Of a stretch of 64,000 nt of DNA, positions 10,208-22,186 are shown piece after piece. A model generated the notes under the pieces. It saw only the letters and a program-made list of their open reading frames with translations. It was not told the origin of the DNA and searched no databases. Position numbers and translations under genes: made by a program. Numbering within the stretch: position 1 is the stretch's first letter; each line of letters opens with the position of its first letter. The DNA comes from Scleromitrula shiraiana (Eukaryota > Ascomycota > Leotiomycetes > Helotiales > Sclerotiniaceae). The stretch spans positions 1,414,501 through 1,478,500 of the forward strand of contig JABELC010000001.1 of assembly GCA_028455995.1 (NCBI GenBank), in the 5' to 3' direction.

Positions 10208-11492
10208 ATGTTCTCCAACAATTGGCGAGTTAAGCAGGATCCTGCTCAAAGTCCTGACGGCAGTGAGCGAGTTTCTAGCTGGGGTCAACGAAGTCAAGGA
10301 AATGGACAAGACAAGGGCAACAGATCTACCCAGGGAAGATTTCCTCGAAATGAGGCACATGACAATTCAAGAAGATCTCTCAATGGAGCAGAAGCAGACA
10401 AAGCCATTGAAGAGGGTCGTCGCATTTATGTTGGAAACCTAGGATATGATACCACCCCAGAGGATATCGAAACTCTTTTCCAGGATGTTCCAAAGGAGTC
10501 TAGAACTGTCAACATGTCAATTGACCCCATGTCAAAACGCAATCCCGGTTACTGCTTCGTCACATTCACCAGCAAGCAAATGGCCGATCAAGCTTTGGAG
10601 GCTTATGATGGCAAAGACTTCAGAAATCGAACACTCAGAGTTAAACCTGGTGTAAGATCGGACCGTAAGTCAATTTCCCGTTATTTTCGTCCATTCTTGA
10701 CTACGCATGGCTTGCAATTCAGCTCATACATTTGAACTTGAATCACCCCTAACATCAAAAATAGGTAGCTCTCGTCCACAGGGATCTGAATCTTCACCTA
10801 GGGCATCTGCCAACGAATCTACACCCTATGCGTATGATCGCTGGAAGGGCTCCTCAGATTCTGATCGTCAGGTGAACAACAATACTTCCCAAGAAGGTCG
10901 AAGACTTTATGTGGGTGGCTTACCAAAACTTGAAGATCAACCTACGGTCAATCTCAAAGTTCGAGAGATCTTTGAGGGATTTGATGTTGAAGTTGTCAGC
11001 AAGTTGATCTCACCACACCCATCAAAGATGGAAGATGGTGGAAACCACTACTATTGTTTCGTCGATCTTGCCAACTCAAGCCAAGTTGATGCAGCAATCA
11101 AGATGTTTGATGGAAATGAGTGGGGTCTTAGAGTCAGCCGTGCATCTGGTGTGTCAGGTAAATCATTGGAGAGGCAAAGAATCTATGTTGGTGGATTACC
11201 TGATTTTGGAGATGAATCAACGACCGAATCCGAGATCCGATCACTTTTCAACGAATACAATGTCAAGTGGATCAGCAAATTATGCTCCCCACGTGAGCCA
11301 AGAGAAGGCAATGGTCATTTCTGCTTTGTCGAGCTTGCAGATGGTCAGGAAGCAGATGCTGCTATTGTCAACTTGGATTGGACTGAGAAGTATGGCGGGA
11401 AGATTAGAGTCAAGCATAGTCTTGGAACCTCATCATCTAAGCCAGATTTCGGCGCCGGAGGATGGCGCGGAAAGAGACAGACCGACTCTTAA
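10208..11492 (+). CDS. RNA-binding protein with three RRM domains
   Basis: Two exons, 10208-10664 and 10765-11492, with a 100-bp intron (GTAAGT..AATAG), give 394 aa. A Gly/Ser/Arg/Gln-rich leader (1-70) precedes RRM1 (about 72-150; RNP2 IYVGNL, RNP1 GYCFVTFT). After a linker come RRM2 (about 198-275; LYVGGL, HYYCFVDL) and RRM3 (about 290-375; IYVGGL, HFCFVEL). RRM2 and RRM3 share an unusual long loop after the first strand (GLP plus an acidic stretch), suggesting internal duplication. The three-RRM layout resembles poly(A)-binding or Nam8/TIA-like proteins, but I cannot name an orthologue. A role in RNA metabolism is inferred from the domains. The gene is divergent from NOB1, and its 3' side abuts the retrotransposon island about 400 bp downstream. 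Confidence 0.88.
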
Positions 11493-11886
11493 ACACGCCG
11501 TTGATAAAAGCCTCGTCCCGGAAGATTTTAGGCCAGGCTCACTCTTCAAATTCCATACAATCGACGCTTGCGACAGAGCACTCGTAGCTAAGAAATACGA
11601 TAGTATACCTTTCACCGATGAATGGAGGATGATCATTTTTTCAGAGCGATACCCTAGATTTATCTAAATATTACCCAGGAGTGGGTGTTAGTTGTTGAAG
11701 ATATCATCGCGTGCTCAGCCACTGCTTTATTTTTCTGCAAACAAGCTAGCGACAGTACACAAAAATAATCAATCGCAATACAATAGTATATGCATATCGC
11801 AAGAATTTCCACTGTGCTTGACCCTTCGCAAAAGTTTTGTGTATCCATCAATGCCGTTGTTGCAGGACCTAGATATATGGTCAGTT
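11493..11886. other. 3' flank of the RRM gene up to the LINE insertion
   Basis: About 390 bp of ordinary composition, probably including the 3' untranslated region. It ends at the 13-bp target duplication of the LINE. No gene was seen. Confidence 0.5.
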
Positions 11887-11899
11887 ATTGTTGCTGAGT
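11887..11899. repeat. target-site duplication, left copy (LINE)
   Basis: ATTGTTGCTGAGT occurs here and again at 22187-22199, directly after the A-tail of the element. The two copies are identical over 13 bp, as expected for target-primed LINE insertion. Confidence 0.85.
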
Positions 11900-11907
11900 A
11901 AACGATC

Positions 11908-14286
11908 CTATTAGGCGATTTCAATGCATACCACCCTCTGTAGGACCTTTTACAGCCTCAAAATGCGAACGCGGATAGTTTAATAGATATAGTCGAATTA
12001 AACAATCTATATTTATTGAATAATCTAGAGAAAAGTATGTTTTATAGACCGAATATAAAAAAATTATTGATTATCAATCTAAATTTTATTTCAAAAAAAA
12101 TATTTAATTAAATCAAAGATTAGCAAATTCTGTAAAAACTTAGATTAGATTATTTTAATATTTTATTTATTATTATTAATAATTCGAAAAACAATAATAA
12201 TACGCGAAATAAAAAGTTCAATACAAAAAAAGCGAATTAGAAATTATTTAAAGATACATTAATGGATCTCTTTAAAGATTCTTAATTAAATTTGAATTTA
12301 CAGTATTCAAATTAAGAAATAGATCTTCTAATAAAAGCATTTACAACTAATATAATTAATACGGCTAAAAGCAATATCCCGAAATCCATGTTTTTAATAA
12401 ATGTTAAACCTTAATGGAATAAAGATTTAAAAACGTTAGGGAAAGAATATAAATATATATAAAAGAAAGTTAAAAGGTTAAATTTCGATAATAGTCTTAA
12501 AAATGAATTTTTTTTAGTAAAAAACAAATATTTTAATTCAATCAAATTAGCGAAAAAAACGTATTAAAATTATCTTCTTGAAAAAAAGGATTCGCAATCG
12601 ATTTTCAAAACTATATTATATATAAAGAATTCAAATTTCTAGTTTATCTCTAATATTGTCGATATTAATAATAATAGCTTGAAATCTTTATTTTAAGAAA
12701 AATGCAATATATTTAAAAATACTTTTTTTTCAAAACTTCCAAATTCAAGCCCAATTAGCTTAGAAAATTACTAATCAAATAATGATTGGAAATAGCCAAG
12801 TTTATTAAAAATCGAGGTTTAAAAGGTTTTCAATTCAAAAATCAAAGGTAAAACATCAAGACCTGATTTAATTATATAAAATATTATAGTTCAAGCTTAT
12901 TTGGCTATTCCAAAATTATTTTATAAAATATATTCGATCTTTATAAATCAGGGCTATTACTTTGTAATCTGGAAGTAAGTTATTAGCATTATTTTTAAAA
13001 AACCCAAAAAATTTGATTATTTATAATTAAAAGCATATAGAGTTATATCTTTATTAAATTATTTAAATAAAATATTAGAAAGAATATTGGCTAAGCATTT
13101 TAATCATTTAGCAGAAATAACTAATCTATTGCACTTTTCCTAAATAAGCAATAAATTATATAAATCAGCTATAGATACGGCATTTTTACTTTAAAACAAG
13201 GTAGAGAAGAATAGGGCAAATAGATTAAAGACTAGTACTCTCTTTCTGGATGTTAAAAGTGTTTTTGATCATATATCTAAAAACAGGCTAATTGCAATTT
13301 TGGTGAATTTAAAGTTATCATTAAATTTGATTTTATGGATATTTTCCTTTTTAGAGGATTGATCTTTATGATTAAGTTTTGATAATAATATGGAAAACTT
13401 TAATTTAATAGAAATTAATATATTACAAGGCAGCCCTATTTCGCCTATTTTGTTCTTAATATATATACAAGATTTATTTCAATTAAATTCAATCAAATTC
13501 CTTTTTTATATAGATGATATAGCTTTAATTACATTGTCAAAAAGCATTAAATAAAATATTATTATTTTAGAAAAAGAATTAAAAAAGCTAGTCAATTTAG
13601 GAAAGAGTAACTATATTGAATTCGATATATCGAAAATCGAATTAATTCATTTCTATATAAATAAAAAACAATCCCTAAATTTAAAGTTTTTAAATAGGTC
13701 AGTTATTTATTTAAAGAAATTAGTCAAATGATTTAGAATTCATTTTGATTTCAATTTGAAGTTTAAAAAACATATTGCAATCAGGGCATCTTTAGCAAAT
13801 TAAGCTTTGTTTAGATTAGAACATTTAGTTAATATAATAAAGAGGCTTTTTTCATATATGGCTAAATAGTTGTATTTAATATATGTTATTAATGTATTAG
13901 ATTATAGATTAATATTATAATGGGGAAAAATCAATAAGATTTAAATTGAACTTTTTCAAAAATTGTAAAATTCAAATTTAAAGAGAATGTTAGGGGTATT
14001 CAAAATAGCGCCAATTTTTTTAATAAAAATAGAGATAGCTATTCTACCGTTTATAGTTAGATTAAATTATATTTAAAGGCGTTATGCCCTACGAGTATTG
14101 AGATTTAGTAATAATTATCTAATTAAGACGATCTTTTAAAAAACTATAAATGAGAAAGGTCTAGATTTGAATTTGGAGCTATTTATTCCAATGCTGAATT
14201 GAATTTTAACGTAAGCTTAAAGAATAATATAATCGGTCAAAAATCTAGTTGATTTTAATAATCTAAAGTCAATAAAGTACTTCTAT
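11908..14286 (+). pseudogene. LINE endonuclease C-terminus and reverse transcriptase, mutated
   Basis: Conserved blocks survive in one frame with many stops. They are GDFNAYHPL (endonuclease, about 11911), KAYRVISLLNYLNKILERIL (RT block, about 13028-13090), STLFLDVKSVFDHISKNRL (motif A with catalytic Asp, about 13226-13285), LQGSPISPILFLIYIQDLF (motif B, about 13424-13480), YIDDIALI (the YxDD box, 13511-13534) and FRIHFDFNLKFKKHI (about 13730-13775). The product would have copied element RNA at the insertion site. It is dead: more than ten in-frame stops are present. Confidence 0.85.
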
Positions 14287-14291
14287 TTTAC
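14287..14291. repeat. target-site duplication TTTAC, left copy (Copia element)
   Basis: TTTAC precedes the left LTR and recurs at 20933-20937, directly after the right LTR. A 5-bp duplication is the normal footprint of a Copia/Gypsy integrase. Confidence 0.75.
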
Positions 14292-14451
14292 TATTGGGAT
14301 ATAGATCATAAGGTAGCACGTGACAAGCACGTGACTATAGTCGTATATATATACGATTTGATAATCTGTACTATAAATAGATCAATAATAAGAATATATT
14401 ATACAAAACCATTATACTATATATTGTATATTTTATTATAATAAAATCATA
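14292..14451 (+). repeat. left LTR of the Copia element (160 bp)
   Basis: It begins TATTGGGATATAG (probably TGTTGGGA before mutation) and ends AAAATCATA. It is the same length as the right LTR and alignable without gaps. It keeps two CACGTGAC words 3 bp apart near 14319-14337, while its 3' half has lost almost every C relative to the right copy. Confidence 0.88.
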
Positions 14452-14981
14452 TTAATTAATATTATATAGATCAAATATTATAAATATTAAAGCAATATTA
14501 TAATAGTAAAAATATTTTTGAAAAGATTAGAATTGAATTTGAAATATCAATAAAATATTTTGATTAAAAATAATATATAATGTTAAAATAGAATATATAG
14601 ATATTAAAACAATATTATAAACTTTTATATTTATTATACATATTTTTAGCCTAGTTTTTTAATTTAATTTCTCTCAATATCTCAATTTCTTAATTTTTGC
14701 TTTTTTAAAACATTTTTTAACGATTTCTATAATATCCTTAAATCCTCAAAACTCTTAGCGATGATGAAACTCTTTTTATCATTTTTTTTTTATTTTTTTT
14801 TTTTATTTCTTCTTATATATTCATTACATTTTCAGATTTTCAGAGATTATATTGAAAAACTTTGATTTTTATCTAAAGATATTACTATTTTTAAACTAAT
14901 AAAATCTACAAAAAATCAGGAATATTCCTCAAAATAAACAAATCTTATCATTTTATAATAATTCACTTTTTCTCTAGTCCT

Positions 14982-14995
14982 CCCCCCCCCCCCCC
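14982..14995. repeat. homopolymer run of 14 C inside the AT-rich element
   Basis: A pure C tract flanked by pyrimidine-rich sequence, in DNA that otherwise lacks G and C almost completely. It lies in the leader of the Copia element on the plus strand. Confidence 0.9.
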
Positions 14996-16599
14996 TTTCT
15001 TTCTTCTTCCGTATAATAGTAAAGAATTTATCCTCTTTATCAGAATATGATATCCTTTTTTAATCATTTACATAAATATCTTTATTTAACTTTTTTCTTT
15101 GAATCAATATAATAAAAAAAAATTCCCTTTTTTTAGATTATTCTTTCTTTAATCAAGACTTTAAAGAATATAATAAGCTTTATAAAACATTCGAAAATGG
15201 ATTTAATCCCAAAAACTATTTCAATAATAAAACTCTTTTATTATATATTTGATTTAAAATTTTAAAATATGTTTATTATTATATTTTTAATAATAATATT
15301 TTATAAATATTCAAAAATAATTTTGTGGAATGAATTTTAAAATACTTTATTATAATCTAAAAAAATTTTTTTTTTATTTTATGATTTTTTAAATGATTCC
15401 TATAAAAACTTAGTATTAATATCCTTTCCGATTTTGATATTAATATTAACTTAATTTTTATATTTATCTTTAAGGCTTCATCTAAATAGATTCTAAAAGT
15501 GATAAAAATAGTAATCTGCAATACATAGTTTAATGCATAATCAAATACTTTTATTATATTAATCAAGAAATTTAATAACCTAAAGAAAAAAGACGAAAAA
15601 AAACCTATTACTAAAAAAGATAAGATTAAAAATAAAAGTAAAAAGAATAAAAAAGGCAAATAAAAGAAATAGGCAAAATTTAAGGAATTACCCAAAAATT
15701 TAATAATACCACCTTATTTTAAAAAGCCTAATCTTAAATCATTATTTATTGAAGAAAAAAATAGTAATAATAATAACTCCAATTTTAATTCCAATTTCAA
15801 TTTTAAGAATAATCCTTTCGATTATTTAGATTTTAAAGATTTCGAGATTAATTTTATTTTATTTAATATTAATAAACAATTTAAAAACCTTGCAAAACAC
15901 TATATATTAAATAATAATAAATATAATAATTAAATAAATAACATTGAATATAAATCAATTATTTATAAAGATAATTGTAAACAAGTCGGTTTATTCAAGC
16001 AATACCAACATCTCAACATTTTATTTATATTATATAAAAACACTTAAAAATACTATTATAATATTATCAAATATAAAAACTCAAATATTAATTAGGAAAT
16101 AATTATTAAAAAATTTTAAAAAACATTTAAAAGCAAAAAATGAAAATGTAATATATACAATAATTAATCTAAAATCATCCTTTGTATTATTATTACAAAT
16201 AATCCATTAAAGTTAATCAAATAATTATATAAAATTTTATTTAATAAAATATGTATTATAAAGTTTAGTTTATTACTAGAAATATATAATGATTTTATTT
16301 ATATAATAAAACTTTTTATAGCCTATCAAAATTATCTTATATACTTTTAAAAATACTTTGATTTATTCAAAATATTTATTATCGCAATTATAAAGATTTA
16401 TGTATTTATTATAACATGGGAAAATACAAAGATTAAGTCCAAAGATGAATTGTTTTTTAAAAAGGAAAACAATAATATAATTAAATAAAATTTTAATAAT
16501 TAACGATTTTAAGGAAATAATTGGAATAGCAATAATTTCCGATTTTAAAATAAAAATATATGTTTTAATAGTTAAATTTTTTAATTCAATAATAATTAT

Positions 16600-19500
16600 T
16601 ATAATTAAAAATAAAAAATATGCTATATTTATAAAAAAGAAGGGTGTTAGTTAATCAGATATATCTTTAAAAAGCGAATTATCATAAAGAAAGAATTCAA
16701 TCAAAAAATAAAGTCGAGATTTGGCTTTAATAGTATATAAGGTTTTAGCAAAAATTATAATCAATATATTTAAGACAAATATAACAATAATAATGATTTC
16801 ATTTATATAATTAAAGAAATTGAAATATTTTAATTAAAATTATATTTTAATAATAATAATGATAATGGCAGCGTTAAAGTATTTATTATTTTATATAATT
16901 TTTGCATTATTATAAATAACAACTATAATAACTTTACTACAGAATTTAATAATCTAATTATTTTATATATTTATATTAGCAAAACTGGTCAAAAACTCGA
17001 GATTTATTTATAGATTAAATATTATAATAAATACAAATTCATCAATATAATAATTGATTTTAATATTATAAAATGATTAATTATTGATTATAAATAGTTT
17101 TTAGCATTATAAAAACTTATTCGAATTGATATAAAGACTCTAAATTTAATCATAAATTTTAGATTTGATTTTGATGATATTTCTTTTATTAAAACTATTT
17201 TAATTATTAATTTAATCAGTATAATTGATATTTATATTGTTAATATCAATATTTTATTTTTATTAAATCTTATAAATATAGATTATACTCAAGTTTTATT
17301 TAATAATATTAAAAATGAATTTTAGTATATCAATAATAAAATATAGAAAACCATTAGATATTATAGATATATATTTATTAATTAGTTAATCTTTTTTAAG
17401 AATTTTAATAATTTATTATAAAATTATTAAATATAGATAAAGAATATTATTTATTTAAAATCAAATTATACTATATTTATAGATAAATAGAATATTTTTT
17501 TGTTAAGAAATTGTATAATTTATTTAATCGCGTTAGTTATAGAAATAAATTTAATTATAAATAATTAAAATAGTTCATAAAGTATTGTAAAGAATACTAA
17601 TTCTATATCGATAAATCTAAAAGATTTAAATTTAAATTTTATAATAATATAGAATTCAATTTTATTATTATAATTGATATAATGTATATTAATAATAATC
17701 TTATTCTTTATATTATTGATGAAATAATTTGGTTTAATATTGTATGCTTTATTAAAGATTTGTTAATAATAATAGTATAAAACGTATTTTGCTTTGTGTA
17801 GATCAATATCTACAATAGCCCTTTTAAGCTAATTATTTATGATTAAAAAACTTATTTTATAAGAAAGGACTTTATTAATAATGTTCATATAATTATAGTT
17901 AAAATTAAACATATATTTATTAAAGTTTATTATTTTGTTGGAATAATCGAATATTACCATAAAATAATTCAATAAGTATATATAATTATTATTAAAAAAT
18001 TTAAAGGCATTAAAAAAATTAATAAAGATATAAGATTATAAATAGTTATTAAAATTATTAATAATATTATTAATCTAAATAATTTTATCCCTACTTTTTT
18101 AGTATTTAACGTATTTCCCCATTTGATATTCTTTAATTCTCTTACCCCATCTATTTTATAGTATGCCATTGTAATCAATAAAGTAATGGATAAAGTATAA
18201 AAAGAATATACTAAAGAAATAATAACAAATACTCTATATTAATATAATAAACTATTTATACTCTATTTATATAATTTTATATTTAGATTTTTAGTTTTTA
18301 TTCATCAAAAAAAAACATTTAGAATAGATTATATAAACTTATCAAAATAAATGATTAAATATATATAATCAAAATAAACAATTTTGATAAAGAATTTAAA
18401 AGCATTTTAATAAAACTATATAAAGAAAAGCTTGAAATATTTGATGAATTATTTAATGATATAACCGATTTTTTATTAGCAAAAAATCTTATTTTAAATT
18501 CAATTAATGATAAAGACTTTGATAACTTAAAAATACTTTAATTAAGAAAAAGCATTTGTATATTAGATAAAAAGTCTATTTTTAATTTAGTTTTCATTTT
18601 AATTTTATGTTTAAAATTAATAATTGAAATTTTTTATTAAAAGTAAATTTTAGAATATAATCAAATATACTTCAATAACGATAATAATAATAATTATATT
18701 GTTAAAGATATTTTTAGTATATATATTATTATAGATTTTTTATCAATTATAAATCAATTCTATTTATTTTATAAAAAGGAAATAAACAATTTATTAAAAA
18801 AAAGTATATTTAAAATTATTAAAAAAAATAATATACTAAAAAATATCTAAATCTTTTATAATAAATTTATCGATTTTATCAAAAATGAAGGTATATCAAA
18901 AGTATTCGAAAAGTCTAAATTAATAATTCAAGGCTATAATGATAAAAACAAGGAAATAGTTTTAATAAAATCTTTTATTATTTAATAAATCAATTATAAA
19001 ACTATATTTTATTTTATAATTTTATAAAATATATATCGATATATTTAATTATATCTCTGCGATATATTATAAATATATATTTAATTAAAAATATTTTTGA
19101 TTTGTATATTTTATATTAAACCTTTATTAGAAATAAACTTTGAATTAGATATGATTTTTAAAATTATACGCTTGTTTTACGATATTGCAAAATTAGGAAA
19201 TTATTAATATTTTATATATTATGGTCATTATATAAAAGTTTTCGAAATGATTCTTTCCTTATTTAACAATTATTTACTTTATATTGATAAAGATAAGAAA
19301 TTAGGCATAATTGGATTATAAATTGATAACATTTTTATTTTTATTAATAAAAAATTTGTAGATAAAAAGAAAACTTAAATCAAAAAAAAAGGTTATTTTT
19401 TAAAAATATAAAAATAGCTAATAATTGATTTTCTTTTTTAAATTTAATGATATTCTAATCTAAATTAATAAAAATAGTGTGATTATATTTATTTAAAAAT

Positions 19501-20300
19501 GATAATATAATAAATTTTATTTTATAAAATATTTTTTTATTAACTTTAAATTATATACAAAAATCAAAAAAAATATCTTTTTAAAAAAATAATATATTAT
19601 TTAATAAATCTATGGCATATATATTATAAATGTTTATTAATTAAAAATATTATTCAATTTATTATATATAGTTTAAATCATCAACTTAATTAAAAACAAT
19701 ATAAACATTTTTAATAAATATATTTAATAATAAATTAATAATTTCAATTATAATTTTATATTTGTTTTTTTTAAAATAAAATTATTATAAGTGATTTGTT
19801 TTATCAATATAAACTTTATAAACAATGTTGATTTTTCTTTTTAAATTAGTTTTATTATAGTATTTATTAATAAAAACAATAATATAAATATTATCTATTA
19901 GTTTTTTATTAAATATAAATAAGTTATACAAAATGTTTTTATTTTAGAATTGTATAAAATGGGATATAGATTTGATATTACCACTATAATCAAATCTAAT
20001 ATCAATGAAATTATAAATCGATTAATTAATGAAAAGATTATGATCGATCTTATATTCCTTATAGTCTATATTGATTCAAAATCTCTTTATAAATATTTAA
20101 TTAGATTTAATATTTTTTAAAAAAAACATTTAATAATCGATTTAGCCTTTATTTATTAATTATATAAATATAAAAAAATTATGGAAATCAAATAGATTAT
20201 TAATAATATAAACTTTATTAATACAATAATGAAATCAAAGTTTTATATTATTTTTAAAAACTTTATCGATATTAATAAGGTTAATATTAATATGAAAAAA
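16600..20300 (+). pseudogene. Copia polyprotein remnants (zinc knuckle, protease, integrase, RT, RNase H)
   Basis: Traces in order are as follows. CYIYKKEGC-stop (16621-16650) is a zinc-knuckle-like motif with Cys-to-Tyr and Trp-to-stop changes. A protease-region trace with NFRFDFDD-like text lies near 17155. Integrase C-terminal text is EYYHK (about 17950) and NNFIPTFLVFNVFPHL (about 18076-18125). Reverse-transcriptase text is KLIIQGYNDKNKEIV (about 18917), RLFYDIAKLGN (about 19170) and LGIIGL-stop-IDNIFIF (about 19300-19345, the catalytic Asp pair reduced to Asp-Asn). RNase H text is VYIDSKSLYKYLIRFNIF (about 20065-20120). The assignments rest on resemblance to fungal Copia polyproteins that I know; exact domain edges are not recoverable. 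Confidence 0.75.
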
Positions 20301-20772
20301 TAAATTGAATATAAATAAATTATTTTATTTGTTTAGTAAAATAAATCATAATTGTTTAAAACAATATTTATTATAGATTAACTTATATAGTATATTAATA
20401 TATTATAATAGAAAGAATATGATAAAAAAGATATAATAATATAAAAAATTAATATAAAAGATGTAAAAATATAAAGAACTAATATAGAAAAAATATAAAA
20501 AATAATAATATATATAAAAACGACATTTACCAAAATTACCAAGATATTATTATTCTAATTTAAAAATAACCTTTTTAAAAATAATGTTTATTAAAATAAC
20601 AGCGATTATAATTCTACATATATTTTCCTTTATTATATTGATTTTTTTTTATTAACTATACTACTTATATATATTTTAATCTTTTGATCTATTTTATAAA
20701 AAGATAGAGAAAAATAATATTACAATATATAATAAATTTAGCTTAACTTTCTTTTTTTTCAAATAATACTAA

Positions 20773-20932
20773 TATTAAAATATAGATTATAAAATAGCAT
20801 ATGATAAGCATATGACCACAATCGTATATATATACGATTTGACAATCTATACTATAGATAAATCAATAATAAGAATATACCACACAAAACCACCGTACCA
20901 TATATCGTACACTTTACCACGGTAAAACCACA
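20773..20932 (+). repeat. right LTR of the Copia element (160 bp)
   Basis: It begins TATTAAAATATAG and ends GGTAAAACCACA. Compared with the left LTR its first half has G-to-A changes (GGG to AAA) and the two CACGTG words have become CATATG. Its second half retains C-rich ACCACACAAAACCACCGTACC that is converted in the left copy. Confidence 0.88.
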
Positions 20933-20937
20933 TTTAC
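20933..20937. repeat. target-site duplication TTTAC, right copy (Copia element)
   Basis: Matches 14287-14291. LINE sequence resumes immediately after it. Confidence 0.75.
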
Positions 20938-20999
20938 ATTATAGTAAAAAGAAATGCTATATTCGATTAATATTTTAACAAAATCAAAAGAAGAAGAGA

Positions 21000-21600
21000 T
21001 AAAATCTTATATATAATATCTAAATAATATTTGTAATAAAAAGATTATATTGATTTATACAGATGGCTTTTAAACGGAAAAAGGCATTGGAGTAGATGTT
21101 AGTTTTGCTGTTTTTGATTATAATGTTTTATATATTCTGATTAGCTTTATTTATATAGAAAACTGGAATTTTGGCGATTTTATTATAGTATATAATAGCG
21201 AATTAGAGAGGGTTACAAAGGCTTTTGAATATGTTAGTATTATAGTAAAGAAGAATATAAAATTCAAAATATATTTGGATAATTAGGTAGGTATTTTAAG
21301 GCTCAAAACTTTATTAAATAATTTTGGGTAATTTCAATAAGTCAGGGCTTTGTTGGCAACTAAAAAAATTATTGAAAGAGGAGCTAGTGTAGAAATATTG
21401 TGGGTTCTAGGGTATAGCGATATTATAGGAAATAAGATAGTGGATAAGTTAGTAAAACAAGTTATATTATATATTTGGATTTTATATAATCAAATTTCTT
21501 TTGTATATTTGAGTATAGAAATAAATAAGTTAAAGCGAATAGATATTGAAGAAATCTTGAATATAATTAAATTTAGCTAATTGAAAGAAGTATATAAAAA
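21000..21600 (+). pseudogene. LINE RNase H domain, mutated
   Basis: One frame gives NKKIILIYTDGF-stop-TEKGIG (21030-21090; the TDGS first catalytic Asp block), NSELERVTKAFEY (about 21193, the catalytic Glu block) and WVLGYSDIIGNKIVDKLVKQ (21400-21460, originally GHxxIxGNExADxLAK). This is the C-terminal RNase H of a fungal LINE, cut off from its reverse transcriptase by the Copia insertion. In-frame stops show it is inactive. Confidence 0.8.
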
Positions 21601-22186
21601 AATCTTTAGATGGAAAATTTCAAAAAAGATATGCTTTATGAGCGGAACCAAAAGAAAGCTAGCTAGTGCTTTTTTTCAATTGAAACTGAATCATGATTAT
21701 ATAAAAAGTTATTTATATAGGTTGAAATTAGTTTTAAATAATAAATGCTGATATGGATTAAAAGAAACAGCAAATCATTTATTATTAAAATGCGAATTAT
21801 AATTGGAGAAAAAAAAAAGTTAATAAAAAAAATAAAAAAAAGGATGAAAATCAAAGATCTAACGTTTTCGATTTTATTATATATCAAAATAAAAATTGAA
21901 AATGTATTAATATTTTTAAAAAAGATTAATATAGTTATAAGAAAATAGCATTTAGATAGAATAAAAAAAGAAAGGGAAAAAGAAACAGTGGAAAAGGCGA
22001 TTTGATTTTGTTATAATTTATGTTAAATTGTTTTAGTTTATCTTTTAGGGTTAGTCCCGAAATCTGATATATGCAAACAATATATAGAAAAGGATATTAT
22101 TATATATAAACATATAGAATGCTAGCACTGACTAGCAATGCTACATAGTTTCTAACTAATACAGCACTTTAAAAGGAAAAAAAAAA

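Larger units (their letters stand above)
14292..20932 (+). mobile_element. Ty1/Copia-type LTR retrotransposon nested in the LINE, RIP-degraded
   Basis: A 6641-bp element bounded by two 160-bp direct LTRs and a TTTAC duplication. Recognisable remnants on the plus strand run zinc-knuckle-like motif, protease region, integrase, reverse transcriptase, RNase H. Integrase ahead of reverse transcriptase is the Copia (Pseudoviridae) order, not Gypsy. It sits between the LINE reverse transcriptase and RNase H coding regions, so it inserted after the LINE. The interior is extremely AT-rich with continual stop codons and no usable open frame. Between the left LTR and the first coding remnant is about 1.2-1.5 kb of leader, including a run of 14 C. 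Confidence 0.88.
11900..22186 (+). mobile_element. 5'-truncated LINE (non-LTR retrotransposon), RIP-degraded, with a nested Copia element
   Basis: The element begins inside its endonuclease (LGDFNAYHPL near 11911-11940) and ends in an 11-base A-run (22177-22187). It is flanked by a 13-bp target duplication. Without the nested LTR element (14292-20932 plus one duplicated TTTAC) it is about 3.6 kb. The plus strand reads endonuclease remnant, reverse transcriptase and RNase H, the order of Tad/I-like fungal LINEs. Many stops occur, nearly all explicable as CAG/CAA or TGG turned to TAG/TAA by C-to-T or G-to-A changes. Starting partway through the endonuclease fits incomplete reverse transcription. 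The first 90 bp and the outside flanks keep normal GC, so the mutational damage respects the element boundary. Confidence 0.88.

Noticed and set aside
15357..15695. 112-codon minus-strand frame in the AT island.
   Set aside because: Phe/Leu/Ile-only hydrophobic translation is what A/T-only DNA yields by chance; it lies in the leader of a dead Copia element.
14292..20932. Classification of the LTR element as Gypsy because of a zinc-knuckle-like and protease trace.
   Set aside because: Integrase remnants precede reverse transcriptase remnants, which is Copia order; the RNase H trace (YIDSKSLYKYLIRFNIF) also resembles fungal Copia polyproteins.
21663..21948. Overlapping plus and minus frames after the LINE RNase H.
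   Set aside because: Lys/Ile-rich products of AT-rich sequence; the plus-strand DNA is the LINE 3' part with no intact domain.
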